Shown here: one piece after another, positions 10,439-21,593 of the stretch | How the letters are laid out: every line of letters starts with the position of its first letter | How positions within the stretch are numbered: position 1 is the first letter of the stretch | DNA from: Doryteuthis pealeii | Taxonomy: Eukaryota; Mollusca; Cephalopoda; Myopsida; Loliginidae | Reading direction: 5' to 3' | NCBI GenBank assembly: GCA_023376005.1 | Contig: CM042142.1 | Span: 55,149,729-55,213,728, forward strand | Length of the DNA stretch: 64,000 bases | Made by a program: the position numbers and the translations under genes | Notes under the pieces: generated by a model | Database searches by the model: none | Told to the model about the DNA's origin: nothing | What the model saw: the letters and a program-made list of their open reading frames with translations, nothing else

Positions 10439-10585
10439 TACATATATACACACACACACACATACATACACACACACTAATATACATTTATTTTTATATA
10501 TGCAATAGGTCTAACACCAATATTGAGCACACCACTAATAATACTGCAAAAAATTTGACCACCAAGCGAGCTAGTGATAACCATA

Positions 10586-10632
<47 letters not shown>

Positions 10633-10645
10633 GTGTGTGTGTATG
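10321..10645. repeat. Compound (TA)n / (CA)n microsatellites
   Basis: Long TA runs at 10,321-10,342, 10,399-10,430 and 10,589-10,630, with CA/TG runs between and after them, separated by about 100 bp of unique sequence. Confidence 0.9.
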
Positions 10646-10676
10646 TGCGTGTATTAGGACAGCATTCCTTCATTTA

Positions 10677-10850
10677 TATATGTAGAATTAAACAAAAGAC
10701 AAGTCTCCTGTTTAACAATTTTATTAACAATCTTTTCGAGCTTTCTGGCCAACTTTTTTTACATTTTGATGGAATCCGTGGATTAGTCCAAAGTTTTTAT
10801 CCAAGTACTTTCGGCACTTCAAAGTGCCATCATCAGGGGTGATGTGTTTG
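10677..10850 (-). mobile_element. Penelope-like/retrozyme fragment, copy 1
   Basis: Homologous to 22,855-23,030: both share 'aattaaacaaaagaca', 'tctcctgtttaacaatttta', 'ttctggccaactttt' and 'actttcggcacttc'. The minus strand carries a hammerhead-like core at 10,799-10,840 and the fragment begins near a (TA)n(TG)n tract. Confidence 0.65.
10799..10840 (-). ncRNA. Hammerhead ribozyme-like motif
   Basis: Minus strand: CUGAUGA, then helix II GGCACU..AGUGCC, then GAAA, then palindromic AGUACU as helix III, with U at the cleavage position. Helix I is weak (CC/GG only), so activity is doubtful. Sister copy at 22,977-23,016. Confidence 0.5.
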
Positions 10851-10999
10851 TGTTAGAGTTTTTTTTCAAGTTAGTAGATTAGGAGATTGCTGTTACCCAA
10901 AAGATAAAAGTACCTACATCGGTTTTTACCTTGTCACTCCATTTCACAATATCTAAAATTATATGCATGCCCCCACTCTAATTACCAAAAAATCCTAAC

Positions 11000-11640
11000 A
11001 GAAAATACATTTTGCACAAAGAAAAAAAATCCAAATACTAGAAGCTTTATACATCAAACAATACAAACCATCCTTAAATAAAATTAATTTTGAATGCAGT
11101 AGTCACAATTTAAAATGCCTATAACACTTTTCCTACAAATTCTCCTCCTTCCAGTCCACACACCTCTTAATATAATTTCTACGAGTTCGCTTAGTTACTC
11201 TCACTACTACTAAAATCACAGAAATACAGATTTTTTTTAGTAATTTCAGGTGCTGTGGGATTAGGTGATTGATCATCCCTCAAAATGATCACCAATTGGC
11301 TTAGAGGAGAAGCAATCACAGCCTTTGATTGGCTACTTCAACTGGTTCACTTGAGGATACTTTTTGATTTTTGAGTGGTAGTATAGCCTTTCCACTACAT
11401 CAATACACTATAAAACTAACACAAAATAAACTTTACACCTTCATTTAATGGACAATCATAAAAAGAACTTTCTTTTAATAGAACATTTTATATTACTATT
11501 GTAACATTACTAGGGTTGGTTATCTAAATAACTCGAATTGTAACTTACCATGAAAAAAGGGTTTATTTTTATAAGAGGTACAAAAATGGTGAACAGTAGT
11601 TTAATACAAGCTAGTCTTGCTAGGAAAGACAGGTGTATTA
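11000..11640. other. Stretch without recognised genes
   Basis: Unique-looking sequence. Nothing in it matches the other repeats of the window and no ORF looks coding. Confidence 0.5.
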
Positions 11641-11910
11641 TACCTCAACCTCCCACCAGGTAAGGATGTGACACAAGGTCTTTTTAACATGGGGAGCCTC
11701 ACACAAACCGAAGCTCATGTGATGGCTAGTGCAAAAAAATGCGTGGATCCCCTCAACATTACCCTGTTTTGGGGCACCCTAGGCACTGGGCAATAAACCC
11801 AGTCATACCTCTTTAAATTGAGGAGACAAGTGTTGCCTGGGGATCATGCAATTTATTTGCCCAACCGCCAAGGACAGCTAGGAAGGACAGGCCACTGAGA
11901 CCAACATTGT
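11640..11910 (+). mobile_element. Interspersed repeat family E
   Basis: Matches 32,070-32,365 in opposite orientation and 22,310-22,530 in part. Shared blocks are 'gatgtgacacaag', 'cgaagctca', 'cactgggcaataaaccca' and 'gttgcctgggg'. It begins with a SINE C-like end ('aggatgtgacacaaggtc'), suggesting either a shared 3' end or a fused element. Confidence 0.65.
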
Positions 11911-12195
11911 CAATGTTTATATTCAAATAGAATATTCCATTCTATTCCAGAGGGGTGTCATCTCTTTTAACAACAATTAGATTTAAATATATCATTCTAG
12001 GCATGTGTTAATTATTCACTGAATAACATGGGTAAAACTAACAGATATTCAAAATTTTACCAATTGTTTTGAAATCAACAAAAACACCATGGTAATTACT
12101 GTATGCAAACCTTTTGCTTGTTTGAATATAGAAATGTCTAAACTCTTGAACTTTTTTGATCATTTCACTTTGTTTCTTTTTGTTGTTTCTTTTAG

Positions 12196-12613
12196 CAGTG
12201 TTCACTAAATTGTTATACTTTAATTAATAAGACAATTAAGCGATAGATGGGTTTGAAAAATGCTTTTTTGTAAGTCAACTATATTATTAAGAATTTGATT
12301 GAAAGAATAACTTTCTTTGTTGTTCTCTCGCCACAAGAATCCACAAAGATATAAATCTAGCATATGTGCTCGTATGCAATTCTGCTTTTTATTTTATCTT
12401 GTCTCACAACTTCCCTTAATAAGCTTCTCTAGTGTACGGCAGAGTGTTCTGAAGCGCTCAGTTCATACGACTGAGTGTAAACAACAAAGAAAGTAACACA
12501 TTCAATCCAATTCTTAATGATATAGTTGACTCAAAATAAAGCATTTTTCAAATCCATCTGTCGCTGGTCTTATGGTCATACTTTTTAAAGGTCTCATAAT
12601 TTATTGAACACTG
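12196..12613. mobile_element. MITE with long nested inverted repeats, hAT-like termini
   Basis: Terminal 'cagtgttcactaaatt' (12,196) is matched by the complement of 12,598-12,613. Inner arms of about 85 bp (around 12,240-12,325 and 12,480-12,565) are also inverted ('gatgggtttgaaaaatgc'). CAGTG-type ends are common in hAT elements. No clean 8-bp target duplication is visible and there is no transposase, so it is a decayed non-autonomous copy. Confidence 0.65.
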
Positions 12614-13217
12614 GTCAAAAAAAAAATAAAAATAATAAGAATGAAACGGTTGAGAAAATCCAAGAGTGCCGAAAGACCTTGTCTGGGGATGTATTGTAAT
12701 TCATAATCTGCTAGCCTAGCTTAACTGGCAGATAACTGATCATGAATTCAAGTTTCACTGGATGCCTCATACTGTCTTATTTTCGAGGAAACAACCTGAA
12801 ATTCTTGAAAATAATTCAATTTTTAAAGATTTCTTTTTAGAGGTAAAATAATTATATAATACAACCCAAAATTCTCAAAAATGATTTAATTTTAAAAGAT
12901 TCTTTTTTAGAGGTAAAATAATTGCATAACATATACATTATATAATTAAAATCAAAATAATGAAAGTCAAAACAATATGTAAGGGTGACAAAACTTTCGG
13001 ACTACCCCGTACTTCCCAAGCGTCATAGGATCTCCAAGTAAAACTAAATTACATTTAATAAATGACAATAATTCCTTGTCTATTTCATACTTCATTCTTT
13101 CAGTTTATCATTGGGAAGCAAAAAGGTAATGAAACCATTAACCCTACCCAAAATTACAGTAAAGTGAGCTGCTGCTGATGATGATGATGTTAATATCTGC
13201 CTTAGACTAAATGTTAT

Positions 13218-13474
13218 AAGTAATGTCAGCATTGTTGGTACCAGCTGAACAGCAAGGGATGATATCCCCCTTTTTTGCTTGTGCTAGACCAGGGAGATAG
13301 TGTTTTGCTGAGGTGGAGTGCTACACCCACATTCAGCTACTGGATGTTTTAGCACACTTATCAGATTACCCAAGCCGTGCTACTCATGTACTAAGTTAGT
13401 GAGGAGCAATATTGAATCTGGAACCTTGCAATTCCTAGGCAGATGCTCTACTGACTGAGCTGAACCGGACCCTA
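13218..13474 (-). mobile_element. tRNA-derived SINE, family B
   Basis: Full-length but diverged. The minus strand begins 'gtccggttcagctcagtcag' and ends near 'gctgacatta'. The B box reads 'aggttccagattcaatatt', so the promoter is decayed. Confidence 0.75.
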
Positions 13475-13512
13475 GATAGTTTATGTATTTTATATATGTG
13501 TGTGTAGGTGTT

Positions 13513-13548
<36 letters not shown>

Positions 13549-13622
13549 TATTTTTGAAGGCGAAATAATGCAAATTTATGTTTAAAAACATATTTATTTA
13601 ATTTTTTTTTTTTTTTTTGTTT

Positions 13623-13659
13623 CCCTTAATATTTTCAGGCTATGCCCATCTTCAGAGAG
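13623..13659 (-). ncRNA. Hammerhead ribozyme candidate (left arm)
   Basis: Minus strand: CUCU (helix I), CUGAAGA, GGGC-AUA-GCCU (helix II), GAAA, palindromic AAUAUU (helix III), cleavage-site A, then AGGG closing helix I. All core positions fit CUGANGA/GAAA/UH. Confidence 0.6.
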
Positions 13660-13967
13660 TTGAAAAAAATTTTTTTTAAATTTCATCTGTATTTGTTAAA
13701 CTCAACTGTGATGTTAATCCGTTGAATGTTTTAATGTAAATGCAAACATTCGGCAAAGATTGTAAAGTTCCGCTCAGCAAAGATAGTAAAACTCCGTTAG
13801 ATCCCATGCTGCGTCTGGTTTCGCGGGATGTTTTGAAAATCATTTCAGATATAAATTTTTTTTTTTTTTCTTTGCCGAACGTTTACATTTACATTAAAGC
13901 ATTCAACGGATTAACATCACAGTAGAGTTTAACAAATACAGATGAAATTAAAAAAAAAATTTTTTCA

Positions 13968-14006
13968 TCTCTCTGAAGATGGGCATAGCCTGAAAATATT
14001 AAGGGA
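13968..14006 (+). ncRNA. Hammerhead ribozyme candidate (right arm)
   Basis: Mirror copy of the left-arm motif. Here helix I is UCUCU/AGGGA, five pairs with one G-U. Core CUGAAGA at 13,973-13,979 and GAAA at 13,992-13,995; predicted cleavage is after 14,001. Confidence 0.65.
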
Positions 14007-14529
14007 AAATAAAAATAAAAAATTAAATAAATATGTTTTTAAACATAAATTTGCATTATTTCGCCTTCAAAAATATATTATTACATTTTAATTAATGCTT
14101 CTAACTCACTATAAAAATAATTTTAAAAAATCTTTATATATGTATATATATGTATGTATGTATGTGTGGGTGGGTGTTATATATATATATGTGTGTGTGG
14201 GGTGTGTAAATACATATATATAGTGAGATGTAAAGAGGAGAAGTCATACTTATTAATATACAAGCCCAAGCAAATGTTGCACTACAGATCTTGCTTTAAA
14301 TAAATGGAAACATAAGAATATCATTCTTTTTTGCAATATGAGTCAATATTATAATAATCACATTTATATTGTCATGAAAGAAAGTGAAGCAAGCCACATT
14401 TCATAATAAATGCATTTGTATGAAAAGGAAAGGACAATCGCCTACATAAATACATTTAGTATTGGTTGCTGCATAACACACATATGTATTATTGAGGTTG
14501 TTGTATTCAGTTTACACTCATGTCCTTAT

Positions 14530-14992
14530 GAAAAGTATGAATTCATCTTTTCTCACTCCAGGTATGAGTAGAGTAGTAGGTCAGACATGGCTCCCTTGCC
14601 TTGGTTGGCAGTCAGTCTAGGAGAAAGATAACTCTAGTTATAACTGTAGTTTCTAAGACAGGCTGATGTTAGCTTTAACCTTGTTCTGACAATTATAAAT
14701 ATATTGATTCTTACCAATATTGGACAATAATCATAGAGAGGGAAGAGTTGTCACATGGCCAACTGTTGGTCTTCCCAACAATCTTGATCCAGATCCAGAT
14801 TCAGGTGCTGATCCATAGTCTCACAAGAATAATGCATGTCACCACAACCTTATAATGATATATTATGAGGAAGCGCATGGTGTAATGGTTAAAGTCATGG
14901 GAAATGGACTCATCGCCTAGAGTTCAAATCCTGGATGTGGTAATCCCATTTCACTTAGCGCTAATACCCTTAGGAAAGGTATGTTTGTTTGT
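14530..14992 (+). mobile_element. SINE C fragments (tail piece, then a fresh head)
   Basis: 14,530-14,640 is the body of SINE C ('ctcactccaggtatg', 'cagtctaggagaa'). 14,873-14,986 is a well-preserved head: A box 'tggtgtaatggttaaagtca', B box 'gagttcaaatcctgg', then 'actaataccct'-like sequence. The second copy is cut off at 'aggaaaggtatg', where a family A element begins. Confidence 0.75.
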
Positions 14993-15235
14993 TTGTTTGT
15001 TTTGTTTTACGGCATACCAACCTCAGTGGGTCATTTAATGCCGACAAAGTTGTGAAATAAATTCATTCTTAATGCATAATACAATTTTGTTTATCAACTC
15101 ATGTTTTTCTAGGTAACCCATAGATGGGACCCTAACAGGTACTACCACTCCAGGTCAGAGTGGACCAGGGAGCAATGGTGATGAAGGGGTGCTCCACATT
15201 CCCCAAACCTCCAAAACTTGAACCTCTTTAGTAAT
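14990..15235 (-). mobile_element. Family A retroposon, truncated, inserted in SINE C
   Basis: Begins with the complement of the A-rich tail ((TTTG)n at about 14,987-15,008) and 'ttttacggcataccaacctc', continues through 'gggaccctaacaggtact' and 'ggggtgctccacattcccc' and stops at 15,235. The SINE body is not seen to resume right after it. Confidence 0.8.
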
Positions 15236-15499
15236 GTAGAAATAAATGGGAACAATTAATTTGGTAAAATAATTTCCTAATTTTTATTCTTTTGAAATTT
15301 AGAAATTTAAGTTTTGTATTATTCATGTCTAGCAACAACATGACTTCCCATTAATTGTTGTTTAGAGACACGCCCCCCCCCTCTCCATTGATAATAGCTC
15401 CTTCTTTCCCTATAAAAGAACAAATAATTTTAACGTTAAAAATCTTTGCCAGGATCCAATAAGTATATAGTTATTGAACCCCCACCCACCCCTACCATG

Positions 15500-15845
15500 G
15501 CAGGATGCAACACATGGTCAATTTTTCAGTAGAATACATCTGGTCTGAAGTTTTCCTTCTCCTAGACAGGTTGCCATACCCAGCTAAAGAGCCCATCATG
15601 GGTTTAATCCAGGTGTGTGGTGTAATAGGTATCATCATAGGAAATGGACATGACAAGTCAAGTTCAAATCCTGGACACAGCTGTTTGAATTTCCCATAGC
15701 ACTAATACCTTTGGGAAAGGTAGAAATCCAACTATTCTCCTTCTAGCTATGGGTAAATAGTAGTAGGCAGACTGGGTTCTTTAACCTTGGTATGGCAACC
15801 AGTCTAGGAGAAGGAAAACCAAACCAAAGGGGCTTTTGTCTAAGT
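15500..15845. mobile_element. Two SINE C copies, tail-to-head inverted pair
   Basis: 15,500-15,605 is a minus-strand body fragment ('aggatgcaacacatggtcaa', 'ctcctagacaggttgcc'). 15,610-15,845 is a plus-strand copy with head 'gtgtggtgtaataggta', B box 'caagttcaaatcctgg' and body to 'ccagtctaggagaagg'. Confidence 0.8.
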
Positions 15846-16504
15846 CAAAACTACTTGAGAGTCTTCATCTCCCTCTTCTGTCACCTGAGTATTACAAGGA
15901 AAAGCTGTTGATAAGTATAGATATCAAATAGATAAAAAAAATTTCTATCTCTGCATCAAACTGTTTGGCTGTCTAAAGATGACTGACAAACAAACTGTTC
16001 TATTAATATATACATCGAAGTAGAACTTTATTTTGGTTCATTTTACTTCAAGAGAAATGTCTGTATGCAACCAATAAATTTTAAATAGGAAATGAAAAAG
16101 AATGTATTGAGATTTTTTAATTTCTTTTTACTCTCTGTAGAATAAATAAATAAATAAATAAAAAGGCCATACATGATGCTTCTTTGATAAAGGCTACAGG
16201 ATTGAATTTCTAATCAATATTTGAAAATCTTACATTTCATACTTCAATCAAAGTTGGTTCAATGAACAAATAATCTAAGAGAATTTTCTAATCAGCATTC
16301 AAATTCATATTTGACATTTCTTCAAAGAAAAGAAAGAACAGAAAGCCGGGAGTCTAAATAATCTAAACAGTAAACAAATAAGTTCAAAATTGTATCATAC
16401 AAAAAAAACAACAACACAAGGTTTCCATAAAACAAATAAATATCATTAAAAAATATTGTAACCCTTAATTTTTCTAGTTTCAAAGATTTGCTTGGTTGTT
16501 TGAT

Positions 16505-16650
16505 TGGTTTGTTTTTACAGCATATCAACCCTTTTCAGGTCACTTTTTAGTTCTGTCGGTAGATCACTTGCCTTGGAATTGCAAGATTCTGAATTTGATA
16601 CTAGTCCCCGCTAACTCAGCATATGAGTAAAAATTGACCTTGTGTCTTAT
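16505..16650 (+). mobile_element. Junction of A, SINE B and SINE C fragments
   Basis: Three truncated pieces abut: a family A tail (16,505-16,544), a SINE B head (16,545-16,629, with 'tctgtcggtagatcac' and 'gaatttgatactagtccccg'), and the start of a SINE C 3' region ('aaaattgaccttgtgtc') interrupted at about 16,650. Confidence 0.65.
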
Positions 16651-17270
16651 CTATGAGGATAACCGAGTTATCCACCCCTAATAAATTTCCCGTTTAGAGA
16701 GGATCAACTGTCGTACTAGTTGATAATTTGCATTGACCAATCAACAGCCACCTTGAGGAAGGCAGTTATGTTATATATTGTACAAACAGAAATATGAATT
16801 TCCGGTTTTATTAAACAAAGAAATATAACAACTTCCATTATCAGATCCTATGAATTCGAGACAGTCATCAGTCAGCCCCGGAGGCAGTCAGCCGGAGAGA
16901 GAGTGAGGTGATCAGGGTCAGTAGTCGGAGAGTCGATGCGAGTTAGTTGAGTAGCCTGAAGGACCGAAAGTCTAAAGACTGAATATATTAATTAAACTGA
17001 CCCTCTCTCTCAAAGTTAAGAAGCTTGAATTTATTTCAATAAACATCTGCTTTGGTGTTATTGTCATCCCTTACAACGAAGATAAAACTATTGCAATTTA
17101 GTACCGTGACGACGACGCTACGCAACAGTTAGAGAGAGCTGCCTATTTAAGCTCAGTGTTTGGGAGACCAGGGCAGTTGACACTTGGATTGAGGAATCTA
17201 TGCCAGAAGGAACAACATTTGGTAGTAGAGCAAACATGGCCTGTAATATGAAGAAGGAAGGAACAACAAT
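16650..17270 (+). mobile_element. LTR-plus-leader fragment inserted in SINE C
   Basis: Splits a SINE C 3' end: the left part stops after 'ccttgtgtcttat' and the right part resumes at 'atcctgcacatggcagag' (17,270). A polyadenylation signal AATAAA is at 17,038-17,043, and 'cccttaca' at 17,068-17,075 would be an LTR end. About 25 bp later comes 'tagtaccgtgacgacg', which looks like a primer-binding site of the kind seen behind some BEL/Pao LTRs (my inference). About 160 bp of leader follow. No gag is present. Confidence 0.45.
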
Positions 17271-17499
17271 ATCCTGCACATGGCAGAGGGTTGGGTAAAT
17301 ACATATATTGATTCTTTCAGTTTCATTGTCTGTCAGAATGTTTTGGCCTTCTTAAGGTGTTTGTCACTTTTGTGGATGTTAAACAGTGACCTAGCTGATG
17401 AAAAAATCTCATTAAACTTGCATAGTTCTGAGATCAATCCTTAGATCAACCAGTGCTGAAATAAATATCAGCTCAACAAGGGGTCTGATTAATATCATT

Positions 17500-17990
17500 A
17501 TGAAGAGTTTGATTTGGTTTGTTTTATGGCATATCAACCTCAGTGGGTCATTTAATGCCAGCAAAGTTTTTAAATAAATTCATTCTTAATAGATACTTAA
17601 TTTTTTTTTATAAACTCATATTTTTCTATTTAACCCATAGATGGGTCAGAATGGACCAGGGAGCAATGGTGATGAAGGGGTGCTCCACATTCCCCAAACC
17701 TCCAGATCTGGAACCTCACCATCAGAGTTTAATGTCATCCCCAGGACATGTAGACCCTCAGTCACCGCCTTCTAGCACACATATGATAAAAAGGATCGGG
17801 GCTTGCCATCGGGACAATAATATAGGTGCTAGGGTTTGACGTGACCAGCTGATTGATTGGAGGGAACCTCTTCAACCACCCATCTAGCCCAAGTAAGGGT
17901 CAAAGTGGAGTGTTGCATGTCATGGACTGCTCAGCCACCTGGGTTCCATCCTTATAAAGAGTTAACAGTTTCTGAAGTTCACAAGAAAAA
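17500..17990 (-). mobile_element. Family A retroposon, long copy
   Basis: From 'ggtttgttttatggcatatc' through 'tagatgggtcagaatggacc', 'ccagatctggaacctcacc', 'cttctagcacacatatg', 'agggtttgacgtgaccagc' to 'gttgcatgtcatggactgct'. The 106- and 63-codon frames across it are by-products of the repeat and not genes. Confidence 0.8.
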
Positions 17991-18052
17991 AGAGATCAGC
18001 TATAAAAATGAGGATGACATGTTCTTGGGAAACAATACAAAAGAGTAAATCG

Positions 18053-18299
18053 TTTTTTTTTAGCTCAGTCAGTAGAGTGTCCGACTAGGAACCACAAGGT
18101 TGCAGGTTCGATACCAGCCCTCACTAACTCAATGTATATGTAGCACAGGGATCTGTGTGGTAAAGTGAGGAGCTGATGGTAAGTGTGGCACTCCACCTCA
18201 GATACCAAAAGCTTGATTTAGCACTAGTGAAAAGGGGATAGACTCCATCGCTGTCTGGCTGCTATTGACTTTAGGCCACCCCGATGACTACTTTTACTA
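18053..18299 (+). mobile_element. tRNA-derived SINE, family B
   Basis: Near full length. A box 'tagctcagtcagtagag', B box 'gcaggttcgataccagc', body 'gtagcacagggatctg', 'ctccacctcagatac', end 'ggccaccccgatgacta'. The first few bases of the tRNA part are replaced by a T8 run. Confidence 0.9.
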
Positions 18300-18489
18300 T
18301 TATTCTTGTTATTTTAACAGACTGTGCCAATACACTCTTTGAATGTTCTAACACATTGTATAAACTGAAATATAAAGTAGTTAGTATCAAGATTTGAGCT
18401 TATGTCCAACACCTTAAGGACCAGCTTTTGATGGAGCTTGCATTAACTGCTGGTCATTCTGTAGACTATTTGTAAAGTACAGGTTCACA

Positions 18490-19045
18490 GCTTATCACCC
18501 ATGAGAAGGAAAAACTCTGAATCTAAGATCAGGAGACAGGAAACTCCACCCATAAAAACCCACTTGCTACAAAACCATGGTTCTCATGAGTGGAGTTGAT
18601 AGCTCTATACACCCTGATTTTAAATTCAGAGTCTTTTCTCCTAGACTGGTTGCCTATTGACAATGTTAGCAAGCCCAGTTTGCCATACTTTTTATCCACA
18701 GAGTGAAACAAGATGGTTTAATGCTTTCTCCAAAGGCATTAGCACAAAATGAAATACAAATATAATCATGCTAATGCGCATGATTCCAACTCTTCTTCTA
18801 CCCTCCCTCCAGCTATAGGTAAATAGTGGGGCAAAGGTAGGTCCTTAGCTTTGGTAAGGCAACTAGTCTAGGAGAAGAAAAACTCTGAATTTAAACTAAC
18901 TCTACTCTGCTTAAGAAAATTGACTGCGTCACCACCCGAAGTTGTGGAGGGGTTGGGTAAATACAAATAAAATCACGTTCAGGATTTGAACTTGGCTTGC
19001 CGAGTCTATTTCATTGAATGATAACAATTACACCACTCCTTTTGC
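18490..19045. mobile_element. Cluster of SINE C fragments in alternating orientation
   Basis: Pieces at 18,600-18,770 (minus: 'ctcctagactggttgcc'), 18,780-18,960 (plus: 'ctccctccagctatagg' to 'ggggttgggtaaatac') and 18,965-19,045 (minus: 'caggatttgaacttggc', a complemented B box). They look like successive insertions. Confidence 0.7.
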
Positions 19046-19351
19046 CTTAACTATTAATAAAATAAAGAGCTCTTTTTGACATTCTCAAATGGTTTCCAAA
19101 TGTGACAGGAACTTGAAATAGGTCAGAGAGCACAATGGCCAAAATGTTAGGATGCAGCCAACAAATACAAGGAAATTGATTCAAAATGTATATAAAATAT
19201 ACTAGTTCACCTGTGTCATCAAAAAAAAAAAAAAAAAAGAAAAAAAAAAGGTCAATTTATTTTGTAGTTGCATTATACTTACTAGCAATAATATGCACCC
19301 ACCAGGTTTAAGTTTTAATGTAAGGAAATATATTAAATTATAAGTAAGTAA

Positions 19352-19901
19352 GTAAAGTTGTCGGGCAGCTGTTGGAATTTTTGTTATAAGGCGTGTGCCA
19401 GATGTTCACTTCTAATTATAGACTCACCGATAACCATGTGACCAACCTATTGACCAACCACTTGCAATATTCTGCTGCTGATATTATTTATACTGGCCTT
19501 TTCTGGTCATACCTAATCATTACTACTTGGATCTTCTTGGACGACGGACCATAGGATTCTATATCACAGGACTTATTCACTTACCAAAGGATTCTATATT
19601 ACAGGACTTACTTACTTATTTATTTAAGTTCTTTACAACTGGCCAAGGATAGCGGCCAGATACTTAACAGCGGCCTAAAGTCGGTATCAGCCAGTCAGCG
19701 AGGAGTCTATCCCTTTTCACTAGCGCTAGACCAAGGAGATTGTTTTGGCATCTGGGGTGGGGCGCCACACCTACCATCAGCTCCTTACTTTATCGCACAG
19801 ATCCCTGTGCTACTCATACGCTGAGTTGGTGAGGACCAGAATCAAACTAGGAACCATATGGTTTCTAGCCGAACGCTCTACCAACTGAGCTAACCCGGCC
19901 C
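19352..19901 (-). mobile_element. SINE B split by a solo LTR
   Basis: The two parts (19,352-19,364 and 19,670-19,901) join to a standard SINE B matching 7,205-7,453. The head at the right end reads, on the minus strand, 'gccgggttagctcagttggt'. Confidence 0.85.
19370..19669. mobile_element. Solo LTR, 300 bp
   Basis: Begins TGTTGGAATT and ends CTTAACA, the TG...CA form of LTR retrotransposons, and is flanked by GCAGC (19,365-19,369) and GCGGC (19,670-19,674), a 5-bp duplication with one change. The intact SINE B copy has 'ggggcggcc' at this point, confirming an insertion. No internal region remains, so it probably arose by LTR recombination. The family is not identified. Confidence 0.75.
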
Positions 19902-20824
19902 TAAGAATATATATAAAAAGATTGCACTTTTATTATATTTCAATTTATTTCTATATAAAATCATTCATAGGATTGATTTTAATACATTCGAGAATAAAAC
20001 AATAATATTAGAGATCAATAACACCAATTGATTATTTATTAACCCCGGTTTTGTTAAAAACCTGTATGCTAATTACCCACACCATATATTATGTAAACCT
20101 TTATTTCTTAGTGATATATAAGTCACATTGCAGGATTTTAAATGTACTAATAACATGGGCTGTTTTGAGGAAAATCTAATTCAGATTTTCATAGACATTG
20201 TTAAGAAAGAAGATTTATTCAATGTATTGTTGATTTTGACTATAAACTAAATACTCATGGATAAACTTACACAATTCCTGATGGTATTGTGACATAAGCA
20301 ATGATGTAGTTTCAGTTACAAGCAGACAGAAAACGAATCTCCATTATATCCTTATAAAATATTGGTTCTACATTTTCTTGTTTATGTCAAATACTCCCCA
20401 AATATTAAACTAAAATTAAGTAAAGATAACAACTAATCATCTGCCTTGAATCAATGAAAACAATTATAATAAACAAAACTAATTAAAAAATCGAGGCATG
20501 AATTTAACTCTTAACATCCTGTTGAGAATCTTCCAAGTCCAGAACCCCATTCCGATAAGGATTTATCAAAAAATGGCAAAAAATGACCTTTTCATTTAAA
20601 TTTACCTGTTATTTCCCTTAAATCAAAGACTTCTAAATTTTTAATATTACATTTAAACAAAGGCTATTATTTGGGGCAGATTAGGAAAACGAATGTAACT
20701 TCCAGGTGGGTGGAATGAGGTGGTATAGGACATTAAGAGTTAAGCATATCATTCTTTAAAAACTATGCATTATAGTTAGAATGGTTCAAAAAAGAAAGAT
20801 CACACCTTTTGTATTAAGGAAAAG

Positions 20825-21545
20825 ATCACTTCATATGATGTAATGGTTAGCAAACAAGATTAGCAGATATTCTCTATTACTCACAGGCCATGAAGAACAA
20901 GAGGAAAGACTATGCTGCAAATTTTTTCAACAAACTCAATCATCCCCTCCAACTAACCATGCTTTGTTTTTTCTCACAGAACAATTGTTAGTTTGTACTG
21001 TTTCTAAAAGATGTACAAATAATGATGAAAATCTAACACCCAGTCCACATAATGGTGTTTGGGGTAGTCACTAGTGATGGCGACGTTATGTTCCTCAATT
21101 GATCTTCTCACATGGCTTCAGACAACACAGCGGACTACATCAAGTGCCTCAAGTATGTAGTGCTGCTCTGGATTGAGAACATGACTGTTGGAAGACCCAA
21201 TGTCTGGCATCAGGACAGTGCCCAGCCATATAAGGAGAAGCCAGTCTTGGCTGTGAGAAAATTTCTGTGAATACATCATCCCTAACATCTGACCGCCTAA
21301 ATCCCTTTGATTGTTACCGAGTTCAATTCTCACTGGGTACCCCATACTTCTGTCCATGTGCCACAACTAAGCTAAGATTAGTAAATAACTATATAAACAT
21401 ATATTAGTAAATAACTATATAAACAGACAAAGGCACCATGTGGTGTAATGGTTAGCAAACTAGATTAGCAGACAATTATTATTCTCAAGGGTACTCCATA
21501 CTTCTGTCCTTGTGCTATAACTAAGCTAAGTAAATAGCTATATAA
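20825..21545 (+). mobile_element. SINE G fragments (three)
   Basis: Copies at about 20,825-20,875 (head only), 21,300-21,415 (body: 'gagttcaattctcactgggt', 'cttctgtccatgtgcc') and 21,432-21,545 (near complete: 'atgtggtgtaatggttagc' to 'aatagctatata'). The sequence between the first two has an 82-codon frame that I do not recognise. Confidence 0.65.
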
Positions 21546-21593
21546 AAAAAGAATAAAACCTCACTTGCTTTAATGGATAGGATCTTAAAAAAT

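Larger units (their letters stand above)
13544..14080. mobile_element. Foldback element with a hammerhead in each arm
   Basis: Two inverted arms of about 215 bp (13,544-13,759 and 13,869-14,080) around a 109-bp centre. Arms differ by scattered substitutions and by the length of T or A runs. It abuts a (TA)n tract at 13,515-13,543. Each arm contains the same hammerhead-like ribozyme pointing inward or outward in mirror fashion, so the whole looks like two head-to-head copies of one short ribozyme-bearing retroelement. Confidence 0.8.
19282..20350. mobile_element. Element T, copy 2, with nested SINE B and solo LTR
   Basis: Starts 'ctagcaataatatgcacc', ends 'gaatctccattatatc', and is flanked by CTTA (19,278-19,281 and 20,351-20,354). 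It contains a SINE B in the same place as the copy at 7,151-8,035. Comparing with the uninterrupted repeat at 21,950-21,965 fixes both ends. The class is unknown; the duplication length (4-5 bp) does not decide it. Confidence 0.7.
19090..20790 (+). repeat. Older repeat, interrupted by element T
   Basis: 19,090-19,281 and 20,351-20,790 together match, in reverse complement, the continuous block 21,776-22,140 ('actagttcacctgtgtcatc', 'gcattata', then 'cttataaaatattggttct'). The reverse-strand copy gives the exact empty site for the T insertion. Confidence 0.75.
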
